DNA of 64,000 nucleotides. It comes from Macrostomum hystrix (lineage: Eukaryota > Platyhelminthes > Macrostomidae). A program made the translations under genes and the position numbers. Where the stretch lies: assembly GCA_950097015.1 (NCBI GenBank), contig CATNEN010000038.1, forward strand, positions 8,628,001-8,692,000, given 5' to 3'. This document shows, in pieces, positions 10,384 to 21,222 of this stretch (positions are counted from its first letter, which is position 1; each line of letters opens with the position of its first letter). A model generated the notes under the pieces. It was not told the DNA's origin. It saw only the letters and a program-made list of their open reading frames with translations, and ran no database searches.

Positions 10384-11943
10384 CTACTTGGAGGGGGACC
10401 CAGCCAGAAGGCGGTCCTCCTCCTCCGGGTCGATGTCGGTAGCCATGGGCTCCTCCGTGCCCAGGCCCCGAGCCGGAGACGGGAACTCGACGGCGTCAGC
10501 CGCCCAGTCCCCGCCCCCGGCCCCGAGCCCAGGCCCAGAGTCGCCCTCAACTGGAGCCGACACCGCTCCCTGGGCCGTGGGAGGGGCGCTCGAAGGGCCC
10601 TGCTCGATGGAGCTGGGCACCTCTGAGGCCTCCCCCGTAGCCCTTGGTTGCGGCGCCTGCCCCGGTGGGCCACCGCGCATCTCAGCGCGCAGCTGGGCCA
10701 TCTTGGCGGTTCGCACCACCTCGGAGGCCCGCTGGAGAAGGCCCCGGCGCTTTGTGACACGCGCGGGGCGACGCTCAGAGCTGCCAGCGATGGCACGCTC
10801 TGGCCTTTTTTGGCGGGACGACTGGGCCCTGCCCCCAGTCCCAGCCTTGGGGTCCGAGGACCCTTCATTGGCCGGTACGGTGGTGGGCCCGGTCTGACCT
10901 CGGGTTTTATCCGCCTCGAAGGCGAAGATTTTGGTCTTCCACAGACCAATGCAAATGTTGGCGCCATCTGGGTAGCGGCGTGTCCATTGCTCGGACAGGC
11001 CCAGAATGGCGGTGAAACCGGTGCCGTCGGGGCGCAGGATCGTGCGGTGCACGATCAGGCCCGCTGTCGGCAGCTCCCGGTTCATCGCGATGAGGCCCCT
11101 GCGGAGGTCCTCAGCGCTGGTGACGACACTTTTCGCCGGGACGAAGATACGGTGTTGCTTGGTCTTTGGTGGCTCGTTCTCCCGTAGGAACTCGAGGCCA
11201 GCCGCCCAGCTCTGCGTGGGCAGCAACTCGAGGAGCCGCCGCCCCGATTCCGCATCGCCGGGCCAGACGACGAAGCACGATTCCCTGGTAGCGCTTGCGC
11301 CGACCGCCAGGGGCTCGCCCTTCAGTTGAAGTTGCCACAACATAGCATCTATGTTGCGGCAAATGTCGCTGAGCTGTTCGCTGCTCAGCCTTTTCCCGTC
11401 TCTGCCGGTGATGATGACGGCAGGTTGCCTACGTGCGATGGCGGCGTAGGTAGCTTGTGGTCCCGGGCCCTGTCCGGTGGCGTCCCCACCCTCGGGATCT
11501 GCGTCGGCGGTGGGCACAGGGCCCTCCGCCTCCGCTTCTCCTTCGGGCCGGGCAGCCGTCCGGATGGGCGCCGGGCCCTCCTTGGCCCGCGACCCTGGCC
11601 TCGGGGCGTCGTGGGCTCCGCCCCGTGCAGGAGCCTGGGCAGGAGGCACAAGGCCCCCCGCCCCAGCCCCCGCCCTAGGCAGAGCCCCTTCGGCCCCTCT
11701 GGCCTGGGCCTGGTCCTTGGTCAATGGAGCCGACGTGCCGTGGGCCAGCATGCGCCTACGGCGTTTTGCCGCTCCAGAGGTGGTGGAGCGCTTAGCGCCC
11801 CGGTCATCGCGCGAGTTGGGCAGCGCGGCATTTGTGGCGGTCGCGGGGCCAGCTAGCCCGGGCGCCGCAGCGTGTATGGCCTCAGGCACCATGGTGTCCT
11901 CGGCCGGAGCAGTTGAAGGGCTAGAAGCCATTGAAAGCTGCAA
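10384..11943 (-). CDS. LINE ORF1 (RNA-binding Gag-like protein)
   Basis: 519 residues. The first ~165 are low-complexity and rich in Ala, Gly, Pro and Arg. A folded middle (~165-340, beginning about QATYAAIARRQPAV) has alternating hydrophobic strands such as ESCFVVWPGDAESG and LIVHRTILRPDGTGFT, reminiscent of the tandem RRM-like domains in ORF1 proteins of insect and flatworm LINEs. The C-terminal third is again low-complexity and basic then acidic. No CCHC zinc knuckle is visible, which is unusual for this LINE group. It should bind element RNA as a ribonucleoprotein. The reading frame is intact and ends 12 bases before ORF2. Confidence 0.85.
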   Translation of the reverse strand: MQLSMASSPSTAPAEDTMVPEAIHAAAPGLAGPATATNAALPNSRDDRGAKRSTTSGAAKRRRRMLAHGTSAPLTKDQAQARGAEGALPRAGAGAGGLVPPAQAPARGGAHDAPRPGSRAKEGPAPIRTAARPEGEAEAEGPVPTADADPEGGDATGQGPGPQATYAAIARRQPAVIITGRDGKRLSSEQLSDICRNIDAMLWQLQLKGEPLAVGASATRESCFVVWPGDAESGRRLLELLPTQSWAAGLEFLRENEPPKTKQHRIFVPAKSVVTSAEDLRRGLIAMNRELPTAGLIVHRTILRPDGTGFTAILGLSEQWTRRYPDGANICIGLWKTKIFAFEADKTRGQTGPTTVPANEGSSDPKAGTGGRAQSSRQKRPERAIAGSSERRPARVTKRRGLLQRASEVVRTAKMAQLRAEMRGGPPGQAPQPRATGEASEVPSSIEQGPSSAPPTAQGAVSAPVEGDSGPGLGAGGGDWAADAVEFPSPARGLGTEEPMATDIDPEEEDRLLAGSPSK

Positions 11944-12180
11944 TGAAGAGAGGGGCTTCCTGTAGACACAGGCAGGAATAACCCGCTCAGCCGCGATCCC
12001 AAAACTGAGCGGGGGCAGCCAAAAAAGACAAGTTACAACCCGGGGTGGGATGCCAGGACCACCGGGAGGAACCGTAAGAGACCAGACTACTCCCTGGCCA
12101 AGCGTCCATCAGCACGGTCAACACTGGGACATTGGAGGGTGCCATTGAGCCGGCGCCGAGGCCTGCGGGCTGGCCGCAAA

Positions 12181-12375
12181 CCCTGTTAAGGTCAAAGGGT
12201 GACACCTGTCCCTCAGGGCCGTAGCCAGAGGTACCTGATCACGCACAGGTGCACGAAAATTGCGGACAAGCCACATACCCTGTTAAGGTCAAAGGGTGAC
12301 ACCTTTCCCTCCAGCCGGGGCTAGAGGTACCCAGTTTGGCCGGAGGCCCTGGATGGGTCATCCAGCGCTGTTGCC
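12181..12375 (-). repeat. Two ~97-bp direct repeats in the LINE 5' UTR
   Basis: The block CCCTGTTAAGGTCAAAGGGT starts at 12181 and again at 12278; each is followed by GACACCT, a CCCTC run and AGAGGTACC. Repeated monomers in a LINE 5' UTR usually act as an internal promoter; that role is inferred. Confidence 0.75.
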
Positions 12376-12599
12376 CATTCTGTCCGGCTGCCCTAGGGTC
12401 AGCCTTGAACACTCGCGGGACGTGTACCCATGGGTCAGCTGACGGGACAGCGTTGGAGGGATTCCTGCACCCGAAGGTACAGGTCTCCTTCCTGCCAGGC
12501 CTGCTCAAAAAACGGCTGCAGGTGTGAGGCATCGCAGACCAAAGCCCGTGGGCCTGGACTGACTCATACCTCACAGGCACTGTGTCCCGCCGGTGCGAG

Positions 12600-12611
12600 C
12601 AAAATGAGTAA
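12600..12611. repeat. Target-site duplication of the LINE, right copy
   Basis: CAAAATGAGTAA, identical to 6535-6546. It lies at the 5' end of the - strand element. Confidence 0.85.
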
Positions 12612-12860
12612 GGAACATTTCATTTCAAGTTTCATTTCTCAACACGGAGTTTACTGATCGTAAATCAGAGAAACTGCCGACTTGAATTCTTCTTGAACAA
12701 AAAATAGAAAGTTCAGTTGTAAAACTGGCCACCACATATGCGACTCCACCTGTACTACTGTCGCTGATGTAGTGACACTTGCTGCGCAAATTCTTGGAAC
12801 CTTGGTCCCGTATGCAGTCAGCGCTGTACTTCATTTTTGCTTTTACGCCCATAACAAAAG

Positions 12861-13590
12861 ACAGACATGATGCATGTAAATTGATTGTTGCCGACTGTTG
12901 GCCAGTCGACGTCTACGGTCAAGACAGACATGATGCGTGTAAATTGATTGTTGCCGACTGTTGGTCAGTCGACGTCTACGGTCAAGACAGACATGATGCG
13001 TGTAAATTGATTGTTGCCGACTGTTGGTCAGTCGACGTCTACGGTCAAGACAGACATGATGCGTGTAAATTGATTGTTGCCGACTGTTGGTCAGTCGACG
13101 TCTACGGTCAAGACAGACATGATGCGTGTAAATTGATTGTTGCCGATTGTTGGTCAGTCGACGTCTACGGTCAAGACAGACATGATGCATGTAAATTGAT
13201 TGTTGCCGATTGTTGGTCAGTCGACGTCTACGGTCAAGACAGACATGATGCGTGTAAATTGATTGTTGCCGACTGTTGGTCAGTCGACGTCTACGGTCAA
13301 GACAGACATGATGCGTGTAAATTGATTGTTGCCGACTGTTGGTCAGTCGACGTCTACGGTCAAGACAGACATGATGCGTGTAAATTGATTGTTGCCGATT
13401 GTTGGTCAGTCGACGTCTACGGTCAAGACAGACATGATGCATGTAAATTGATTGTTGCCGATTGTTGGTCAGTCGACGTCTACGGTCAAGACAGACATGA
13501 TGCGTGTAAATTGATTGTTGCCGACTGTTGGTCAGTCGACGTCTATGGTCAAGACAGACATGATGCGTGTAAATTGATTGTTGCCGACTA
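12861..13590. repeat. 63-bp minisatellite, about 11.6 copies
   Basis: The unit begins GACAGACATGATGCGTGTAA and contains GTTGGTCAGTCGACGTCTA. Because 63 is divisible by three, both strands stay open for the whole array (273 codons on +, 251 on -), but no start context or other coding sign is seen. Variant bases (GCG/GCA, GAC/GAT) recur every four units, so copies 3-6 and 7-10 look like one duplicated 252-bp block. Confidence 0.95.
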
Positions 13591-13756
13591 TATTGCATGA
13601 CTCAACACGAAAGAAGGGCTCGCCACTCAAGATTCCGACAGGCGCTATGTGCAGGATATAGACAACCTCGAGCGGTCGTCCAGCAATGGTAGACTGCCTG
13701 CTAAGCAAGAGCGGTAAGCACTATTTAGACTTGAGCCAGATTTACGTCTTAGCAAT

Positions 13757-14135
13757 GGGGTCGGTGGCAGAGTGGTATGCATGCTTGCCTCTCGCACCAC
13801 GGTCCCTAAGTTTGATTCCGCAACGAGGTCATATTCATTTGTGGCGCAGCCGCGGAGAGAAGGCTTGGGGGCTTGTCGTGCAATTTACGCCATTGAGTGC
13901 CAACCTTCAAGGCACAGTAAGAGTGTACACTGCCTGGTGATGAGAAAGTCAGAGCAGATGTACACAATAGTGTACACAATAGTGTGAGCGTGTGCCTGCG
14001 TACGGTATCTGTGTGCGTGTGTTCTCAGGAGTCAGCGAAATGAGCAGAATAACCCCCTCGGTTGCAGGTCTAGTGTCACCAAATTATGCATCATTTCCCG
14101 CAGCTTTCCTGCAAGTTGTATAATTATTAAACCAG
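13757..14135 (+). repeat. SINE family A, best-preserved copy, with tRNA-like head
   Basis: The head GTGGCAGAGTGGTATGC resembles a pol III A box and AGTTTGATTCC, about 45 bases on, a B box. The body includes GCGCAGCCGCGGAGAGAAGG, GAGTGTACACTGCCTGGTGA and GTGTTCTCAGGAGTCAGCGA. Related pieces occur at 3700, 20318, 20790, 21590 and 25793. The next 900 bases, up to 15056, hold a short duplication (TTGTAAAGGTACTT, 14470-14515) and no gene I can support. Confidence 0.75.
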
Positions 14136-15056
14136 TTCGAACCTAGTTCGCCGGTGCATAACGCGCCACACTAAATAGGGCTGGGCAAGGCCGACCCCAA
14201 GGGGGGGGCGGCCCGCGACCAGGCAACGTACATCAACCCCCACCAATGCACCCAAACGTTTTAACCTCCAAGCTACGCTTGGTCGGACCATTATTTTTTC
14301 ATATATATACTTTTTACGTCGTAGCCATAACCGTAAGCCGGCAGCAATACAAGCGTGACATATGTCGTGGTCGTAAACATAAAAGGAACAATAATCATGT
14401 ATGCCCCTTTTCCACCAGGGACTGCGCGACTAGCTAATTGGAAACGGTGTATATACATGCTTGCATTGAGTTGTAAAGGTACTTTTTTAGGTACTTTGAG
14501 TTGTAAAGGTACTTGCCAGACAGGCAAGCTTGGGCATTGTTTGTTCGCATAATATCTTAAACTTAGAGGAGTCTTGCCAGGTTGATTGCGCGCTAAAACC
14601 ACCGAATTTTGTCTTTGCTTTTCTTTTTATCTATTTTTTTCTTAGCTATTCCACGAAAATTTATTACCAGCGTATCACTTGGTACACTTGCTGTTGCAGC
14701 TGCGACTTCAAGCTCTTGAATTTCCTGCATTGAGTGTGCATTCATGCAGACTAGTGTGCGCGCAGTACAAGCGAATTGCTTCCCCCCATGAATTTGCTGA
14801 TAACACAGGGCACATGCGTACACCTACTTCAAAAGCAATTGGCTGGCCCAGAGATTACCTGCAGTCAGCCCGGCTGTGTTCCTGACGCTCGAATGTGCAA
14901 TGTGCAACGGCAAAGTTCCTAAGAGCGTAGAGAATTGGTCAAAGCATTTGCGGTAGCACAAAGTCAAAGAGATTTTAACGCAGACATTTTGGGAAGCGAC
15001 GTTCTAACTGACATTAGCATCAATCAAAAGCATTTTTTTTCTAACACTACGACAGC

Positions 15057-15536
15057 ATGGGCAACAGTGTGTTTTTGTGTCGACGCGGTGCTGGCCGGAC
15101 GGAGACCTACACCACAACCGCAGTGCATGACCCGTCCATTGCGTATCGAATGTCGCCAGGAGCTGATTTGGTTAACGGCCGGCACCAGAGTAACAACTTC
15201 CGAGATCGAGAAGCTGACGAAGAGGATGAAGAGGCAGAGGAGGCTGAGCACTCCGTTTACGAGAATCGTCCAAAACAGCAGCAGCAGCATCGGTTACAAG
15301 GCATGGATCCCAAATCCTCCGTGGTTATCGTGACTAACCCAATGTACGAGGATGTCGATAATGAGGATGGTTGCAGCCGCGGCAATGAGTTCACGCCAGT
15401 GGTCGACCCGGCAGCTGCCGCCGCGGCTGCAGCAGCGGCACTCGAGCAGGTTCGAGCAGAGGCCACGATACAGAGAAGCTTCCTGGTCGAACAGTGCCAC
15501 CCGGAAGTCAAGCAGCCTGACCCGGTGTTGTTGTGA
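15057..15536 (+). CDS. Small N-myristoylated, NPxY-containing adaptor-like protein
   Basis: 159 residues, family not recognised. It begins MGNSVFLCRR: Gly2 fits N-myristoylation and Cys8 could be palmitoylated, which would anchor it to membranes. Residues ~50-65 are strongly acidic. SVYENR contains YxN, a Grb2-type SH2 ligand if phosphorylated, and VTNPMYED contains NPxY, a PTB-domain ligand. A run of ten alanines followed by LEQVRAEATIQ predicts a helix. The tail ends PDPVLL. The ATG context is good (GACAGCATGG). There are no membrane helices. The motif set suggests a membrane-tethered signalling or endocytic adaptor; this is inference. It could also be the last exon of a larger gene. Confidence 0.6.
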   Translation: MGNSVFLCRRGAGRTETYTTTAVHDPSIAYRMSPGADLVNGRHQSNNFRDREADEEDEEAEEAEHSVYENRPKQQQQHRLQGMDPKSSVVIVTNPMYEDVDNEDGCSRGNEFTPVVDPAAAAAAAAAALEQVRAEATIQRSFLVEQCHPEVKQPDPVLL

Positions 15537-15690
15537 GCTGCCAGTTCCCAAGAACTCAAACCATTCACCCACTTGATGAACTTCATCGAAGCTTTCTCTT
15601 AGCATGTTTTGATTTCTCACCCGCCGTTCATGCATTCAGCTCTTTGTACGTGTGTCTGGATCTTTGTTTGCTTGACTGAAATCGAAATAC

Positions 15691-15795
15691 CTATTTCGCT
15701 TGATACTCGTAAATGGTGTCATGACCCTTTGGTGTCATGATGGTGTCATGCCTATTTCTCTTGATACTCGTAAATGGTGTCATGACCCTTTGCGC
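15691..15795. repeat. Short tandem duplication
   Basis: CTTGATACTCGTAAATGGTG with TCATGACCCTTT occurs twice, about 60 bases apart, with an extra TGGTGTCATG repeated between the copies. Confidence 0.8.
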
Positions 15796-15921
15796 GACAT
15801 AATTTGCACACATTTAGTGCCAAAACTATCGCGATCAAATAACTTTTTTTGTTTTATTTTTAAAATTTCCAGTTAGAAAGACTTAGTGAGTTAAATCATA
15901 GACAGAATATGAGTACAAATA

Positions 15922-16030
15922 GGCCTTAACCAGACAAATGGGCCTTAACCGGACAAATGGGCCTTAACCGGACAAATGGGCCTTAACCGGACAAATGGGC
16001 CTTAACCGGACAAATGGGCCTTAACCGGAC
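15922..16030. repeat. 19-bp minisatellite, about 5.7 copies
   Basis: Unit GGCCTTAACCGGACAAATG, nearly perfect; the first unit has CCAGAC in place of CCGGAC. Confidence 0.95.
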
Positions 16031-16170
16031 GGGCCCAGACGTGGTCTGGACTAGTATAGTACGTGTTTAACAATTGTTCATTTACAGTATCTCACTAGCA
16101 CTTAATGAATATAATGAATTAAGTCGTCATGAAAATTTTAATTTAAATTTAATCTTGAGAGTTATAATTT

Positions 16171-16345
16171 TTAGGTGAACGAATTCTGAGTATTTGCCCG
16201 GCGGTTTCCCAGGAGCTTGGTCTTGTTCACTTTGGTCTGGTCGAAGGCGGATTTCGAGCACTTCGCCGGATATTTGTCAGAGATCGACAGTTGGTCGAGG
16301 GAGATTTTTCGTCGTGATGACGCCTCAATAAGCGTCATTACCCTA
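16171..16345 (-). other. Possible 3'-terminal exon, - strand, unidentified
   Basis: The - strand reads SLDQLSISDKYPAKCSK, SAFDQTKVNKTKLLGNRR and ANTQNSFT then TAA. Codon use (GCC, TTC, GAC, CAG, AAG, CTC, CTG) resembles the real exons of the window. An AG near 16337 could be an acceptor. I do not recognise the protein and no upstream exon is found nearby. Confidence 0.3.
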
Positions 16346-16510
16346 CAGAAATGCATTCAGTGGGTAAATCATACTCAACCGTTCATTCAGAGGTGCCTGC
16401 AGCGAATCGACATCTTTGATTGTATGGCAAGCGACAGACGACTCTACGACTCTCTATGTATATCAACTCTTCGAATTCATTGTGCAGTGTGTCAGCTCAT
16501 TCACTGTTAG

Positions 16511-17639
16511 TTTTAGTTGATTCGTCCTCAAATAAATTTGTTTCGGACAAACTTGATCGCAATTTTGGCAAAGTTGAATGCAGTTTCTAGGATTTGTCTA
16601 TGGTTCAAACTAATGGCAAATAATGGGCAGGCAGAGCCAAGATATAGAAATATGTTAGTAAATTCTCTCTGAGGACAAAATTGATAGCAGTTTCAGCAAA
16701 CTGCAGTTTGCAGATAGCAAAAATGTTGCTCGTATATTATATTACATATAATATTATATTACATATATATAGAACAACAAAATAAGCTTGAATTCATTCA
16801 AGGTTGAATAATGTGTTGTCTCCCTAGGCTTTCATATTCAAATGAAGCAGTCATGCAGATTTATCGATGGAATTCGGAAACCGGAGCGGTCAGAAATGGA
16901 GGGGCATTTGCTCCTGTATTTTTTGAGTCTCGCAGGTCTGTCCATTCTTGCTAATTGCTGCCGTCATTAACCAGGCATTAATTAACTGCCCCACTGAGTA
17001 ACAGCTAGCGATGCTATAATACCTTCTTGTACAAGCTACGAGCGTAGAAGCTTACGAAAAGCCTGGAAAAAAAAGAAATTTACGGGACAACATTTTTCTT
17101 TGAAAATAAATTAAAAAGTTAATAAGGCCGGTGTCACTTGGGCAGTGGTGTACCGCAAAAAGTATTCTGGTATTCAAAAACTATAGAAAAATCGCTGAAA
17201 ATCGTGACGCAGAGAGTGGACTTTTGTTGTCATGCCAACTGTCAACCGTGAGGCTCTTGTGTCCCTAATTTGCGTTGAATTGGCTTCCGCAATCAATCAA
17301 TCAAGCGCATTGTCAGCGGCACCCTGCCAATTTTTTGCCGACCTTTTCATACTTTTCATCGCCTATACGAGCAGGGCACAGTGCTCAATGCAGTGCTCAA
17401 ACATCCATTGCCCTGATATAGCCAGACAAAGCGCACGTCAGTCTTTGGATCTGACCCAAGCTGTTTATAATCAATTAGTCTTTGGGGGACCGCGACCTGT
17501 CAAGATGGCTAAATTAGCCAGGGCATGGATGAGCGAGGAGGCTCGTCAGTCGACTGCAAGAACTCCTCCTAGACTGCGGCAGACCGTCTTCTTTTTGAGC
17601 GTTCTGTGCATTGATTGAAAAGAACTGTAATTTGTGCTG
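16511..17639. other. No gene seen
   Basis: AT-rich DNA with an AT/ATT microsatellite near 16730-16770. The 128-codon frame at 17232-17618 has no motif and poor codon use, so I do not call it. Confidence 0.5.
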
Positions 17640-18150
17640 AATTAGCTGTATTAGGAGTCTGTGATCAAGCTGTATTAGGAGTCTGTGCTCACGCTGAATA
17701 AGGAGTCTGTGCTCACGCTGAATTAGGAGTCTGTGCTCAAGCTGTATTAGGAGTCTGTGCTCAAGCTGTATTTGGAGTCTGTGCTCACGCTGAATTAGGA
17801 GTCTGTGCTCAAGCTGTATTAGGAGTCTGTGCTCAAGCTGTATTAGGAGTCTGTGCTCAAGCTGTATTTGGAGTCTGTGCTCACGCTGAATTAGGAGTCT
17901 GTGATCAAGCTGAATTAGGAGTCTGTGATCAAGCTGAATTAGGAGTCTGTGCTCACGCTGAATAAGGAGTCTGTGCTCACGCTGAATAAGGAGTCTGTGC
18001 TCACGCTGAATAAGGAGTCTGTGCTCAAGCTGTATTTGGAGTCTGTACTCAAGCATTATTATGAGTCTGTACTCAAGCAGCATTATAATTTTGTGCTCAA
18101 GCTGTATTAGAAGTCTGTGCTCAAGCTGTATTTGGAGTCTGTACTCAAGC
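17640..18150. repeat. 24-bp minisatellite, about 21 copies
   Basis: Unit AGCTGTATTAGGAGTCTGTG followed by CTCA, with common variants (ATCA for CTCA, GAATTA or GAATAA for GTATTA). As 24 is divisible by three, the - strand reads as an 8-residue peptide repeat (EHRLLIQR), which I regard as incidental. The following ~600 bases up to the GPCR start show no other feature. Confidence 0.95.
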
Positions 18151-18779
18151 AGTATTAGGCTCTGCCTGCTATCTCCATAGCGATCTCCATAGCGGAGAGC
18201 ACTGTAATCAAGCAGTATTTGTTAGAATCTGAATGGTTTACCGGCCTGAGAAAACACAAGGATTTTTTTAAACGAAAAGAGTGTTAGAAATTAATCCTCA
18301 ATCAGAACTAGACGTCTTGCGTGATAGGGGCTTAAGGAATTAAACCTTGGAGGTTTGGGAATGACGTGAATGATGGGGGGTACAGAGTTGCTTAAGCCAG
18401 CCACGCGCACTGATTGGCCAGCCACTAGCATCTAGTCTAATGCGGGAAAGTGTTGGTTAAGAATCTGCATCAACTTAAGAAGCTGAGCAATCGTAACAGG
18501 AATTGTAAATAGTTGTTGCTGTGCCCGGGCTGTACTGTAGCAGTTTGCACTGGCCCATGTGAAGGCCTGCGGTGCTAGCAAAGTAACATTGTACAAGATC
18601 GTGCGCTGAAACAAAGGAGAGGTCCTTCAGATAAAACAAACTTGTCAGTCAGTGCTAAACTCTGAAATTGAGAAGCGGAAAGTCTGCTAGGGCGAAAAGG
18701 CTCAGAAGACTGCCAAGTCTTCAGAAGCCATCTAATAAAAACACGAAGATAGGGCAAAGCCAGATTTGGTTGAATACTG

Positions 18780-21186
18780 ATGACCACTACAGCCCCTGTG
18801 GCAGCAGCTTCAACTGCTGGCCTCGCAGCATCTTCAGGCAGGTCAGCTACCGAAGAAGCCCTGCTCATCACCTGCTACTCAGCAGCAGTTTTTCTTAGCA
18901 CGATTGGCAACCTCACAGTCATTGTTGTGGTCTCTCGCGGCCGTCAATGCCACACGGACCTCCGAGGCTTCTTGCTCAGCCTGGCCGTTGCTGACTTGCT
19001 CATCGGCTGCTTCTGCCTGCCGTTCACCCTCGTCAACGTGCTGCACAGAGCTTGGCCTCTGCCAGACATCCTGTGCAAGCTGGTGTCCTACTGCCAGCTG
19101 GTGGCCGTCACATCCTCGGTGCTGACTAACATGGCCATCGGCTTCGACCGATTCTGGGTGGTGGCCTTTCCTCTGAATCAACGCCTGACCTTCAATCGGT
19201 CGCGGGTGGTGATTTTGGCTCTGTGGGCCGCCTCACTGCTGGTGTCATCGGTGCAGCTCAGAGTCAGCGGAAAGTACGCCACGCTTGGCCCTGTAGGACG
19301 TCCTGGCAACGTCAACGAGAGTGTGCCGCTTTCGCCCACGATAACAATGGAAATGTGCCGCGAGCACTGGAACAACCCGAGCATTCAGCGGGCCTACTCA
19401 ATCTTCGTCCTGGTGCTCACCTACCTTCTGCCGGTGTCGGTGCTGTGCGCCACCTACGCAGCGATCGGGCGCAAGCTTTGGACTCGAACCATGCCAGGAA
19501 ACGCGAACCCGGCCAGGGATCAGCAGCACGTCAGGGCGAAGCGCAAGGTGGAAAATCAAGTCTTTTTGTTCCTTTATTTCAAAGTATAGCACGAATTATA
19601 CTAAATTACCATTGAAGCTGTCTACGTATAGTGCAGAGTTACGACTACCAGAATAAAGTAGGCTCCATCGCCTTCACTTGCACTGCTCCTGGGAGTCCTT
19701 GTGGTTGAGCTCAGACTCGGAGTAGTTGGGAGCCCGAGCTGGTGATTCTCGGTTGCTTCTTAGAAATTCTCTGCACTGGTGATTAATCACACAAGCCGAA
19801 ATTGTCAAAGTAAAGCTGAGCGAAATAAAAAAATCCTGTCCCCCAAACTCTGGAGACAGCTAATAAGCTGGGGCACTAGTCTCGCATCGGTTGGATTGAT
19901 CAGCGCACTAATAAAAATGTCTGTCTAGCAGCAAACAACGCTTGAAGCGTCGACAGTTAATCCTTATGAATCCCCGAGGAAGCCGCAATCTCAGGCAGCT
20001 GCTCGATTCTTCTGCACGCCTCTCTTCGCCTCTATCCGACTGGAGCTGAGCAGGATGAGCACCAACCCCCTGCATACGCTCGTAGCGTCTTGTTAGCGAT
20101 CTAGCCCCATCGGGACAGAATGCAAGAAGTTTAGCTGAGGGCTAAAATTAAGAAGACACTAATTTTGACACGCTGAAACGTCGGTGCGAAGACAAGACGG
20201 TTGAAGCAATAATCGGTAATTCTATCGAGCAATGCTTAAGGTCCATAAATTCAGAAAAATATTTGGTCCATGCCCGTCAAGGTGTGATGCAAGCTAATAG
20301 TAGATTAGTCTATTTCTCAGTGCTAATGCGTCTGACTATTGCACGAAGGTATCTGAGTGCGAATATGCGAGAAGACTTCGTGGCTTGTCGTGAAATTTGC
20401 GCCCATAAGTGCTACCCCTCAATTTGTGGAAGTACATTGTGTATGCACTGTCTGTCGACGATGTAAAAACCTGTGCATGTGTGCTCAGGAGTCAGTGAAA
20501 TGGGCAGAATTTCCTCGTCGCTGGCTTGCAGGTCTAGTGTCACCAAATGATGTGCCATGGCCAAAAATTTCATATCGAGGCAATGGCCTTTAGGCACTCG
20601 TCGGCCATTGCATAGAATTAATTGCCCTGTAGCAATGGGGTTTTTGGAAATTTTAACCAATGATGCTCATTGGAATTCAGAGTTTAAGGCAATGGCCTGA
20701 TTGGCTCGTGTCAAAGGCCATTGCCTTAAACTATGACTTCCGATGAACCCCCATAGCCCGCAGCCCTCCTGCAATTATTTATATTTTTGTTTGAGTAGGT
20801 GTGTGTGCTCAGGGGGCCATCGGAATGAGCTGAATTGCCTCGGCGCTGGCTGCTTCCTGCTGATGAATGCGAAATAAATCTTGGCTTCCTGCACCGAGTC
20901 ACTCTTTAGCTCTTCGCGACGAACGCTATAATTAGAAAGATGTAATTATATCAGCAATAAAAATGGCACCTTAGCTTGTGCTTTAACTGTCTGTATCGTC
21001 CGTAGTATGTGTACATGTTGGTACACTTAAGCAGTCAGCGTGAACAACAGCTTGGGGTTGTCAGTCAGCGAGTGTTGTAGCAACTTAAGTACACGTGGCA
21101 CATTGTGTTGACCTCCGCGCTGCTCCCGTTGGCTGCTCTCCCGAGCAAGTTTGACATGCATAATTGACAAGCCCGGCCTTGAAAAC

Positions 21187-21222
<36 letters not shown>

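Larger units (their letters stand above)
6547..12599 (-). mobile_element. Full-length two-ORF non-LTR retrotransposon (LINE) with RNase H
   Basis: About 6.05 kb between two perfect 12-bp direct repeats. Read on the - strand it has a ~650-base 5' UTR with an internal ~97-base repeat, ORF1 (519 aa), a 12-base gap, ORF2 (1234 aa, endonuclease-RT-RNase H-Cys/His) and a ~120-base 3' UTR. The 3' end is not poly(A) but a short repeat (AAGTCAAAGTAAGTCAAG). The domain order with RNase H and a non-poly(A) tail fits the I/LOA/R1-like superfamily of LINEs; the exact clade would need a tree. Both ORFs are intact and the TSD is perfect, so the insertion is young and may still be competent. Confidence 0.92.

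Noticed and set aside
10223-11965. Long + strand frames opposite the LINE
   Set aside because: Shadows of GC-rich ORF1 on the - strand; no motifs and poor composition.
12779-13600. 273-codon + strand frame (and 251 codons on the - strand)
   Set aside because: Produced by a 63-bp tandem repeat that is a multiple of three; no splice context, no conserved domain, both strands equally open.
17232-17618. 128-codon + strand frame starting with ATG
   Set aside because: No recognisable motif, weak codon use, ends inside repeat-rich DNA.
17514-18083. 189-codon - strand frame of EHRLLIQ repeats
   Set aside because: Translation of the 24-bp minisatellite; no start, domain or exon evidence.
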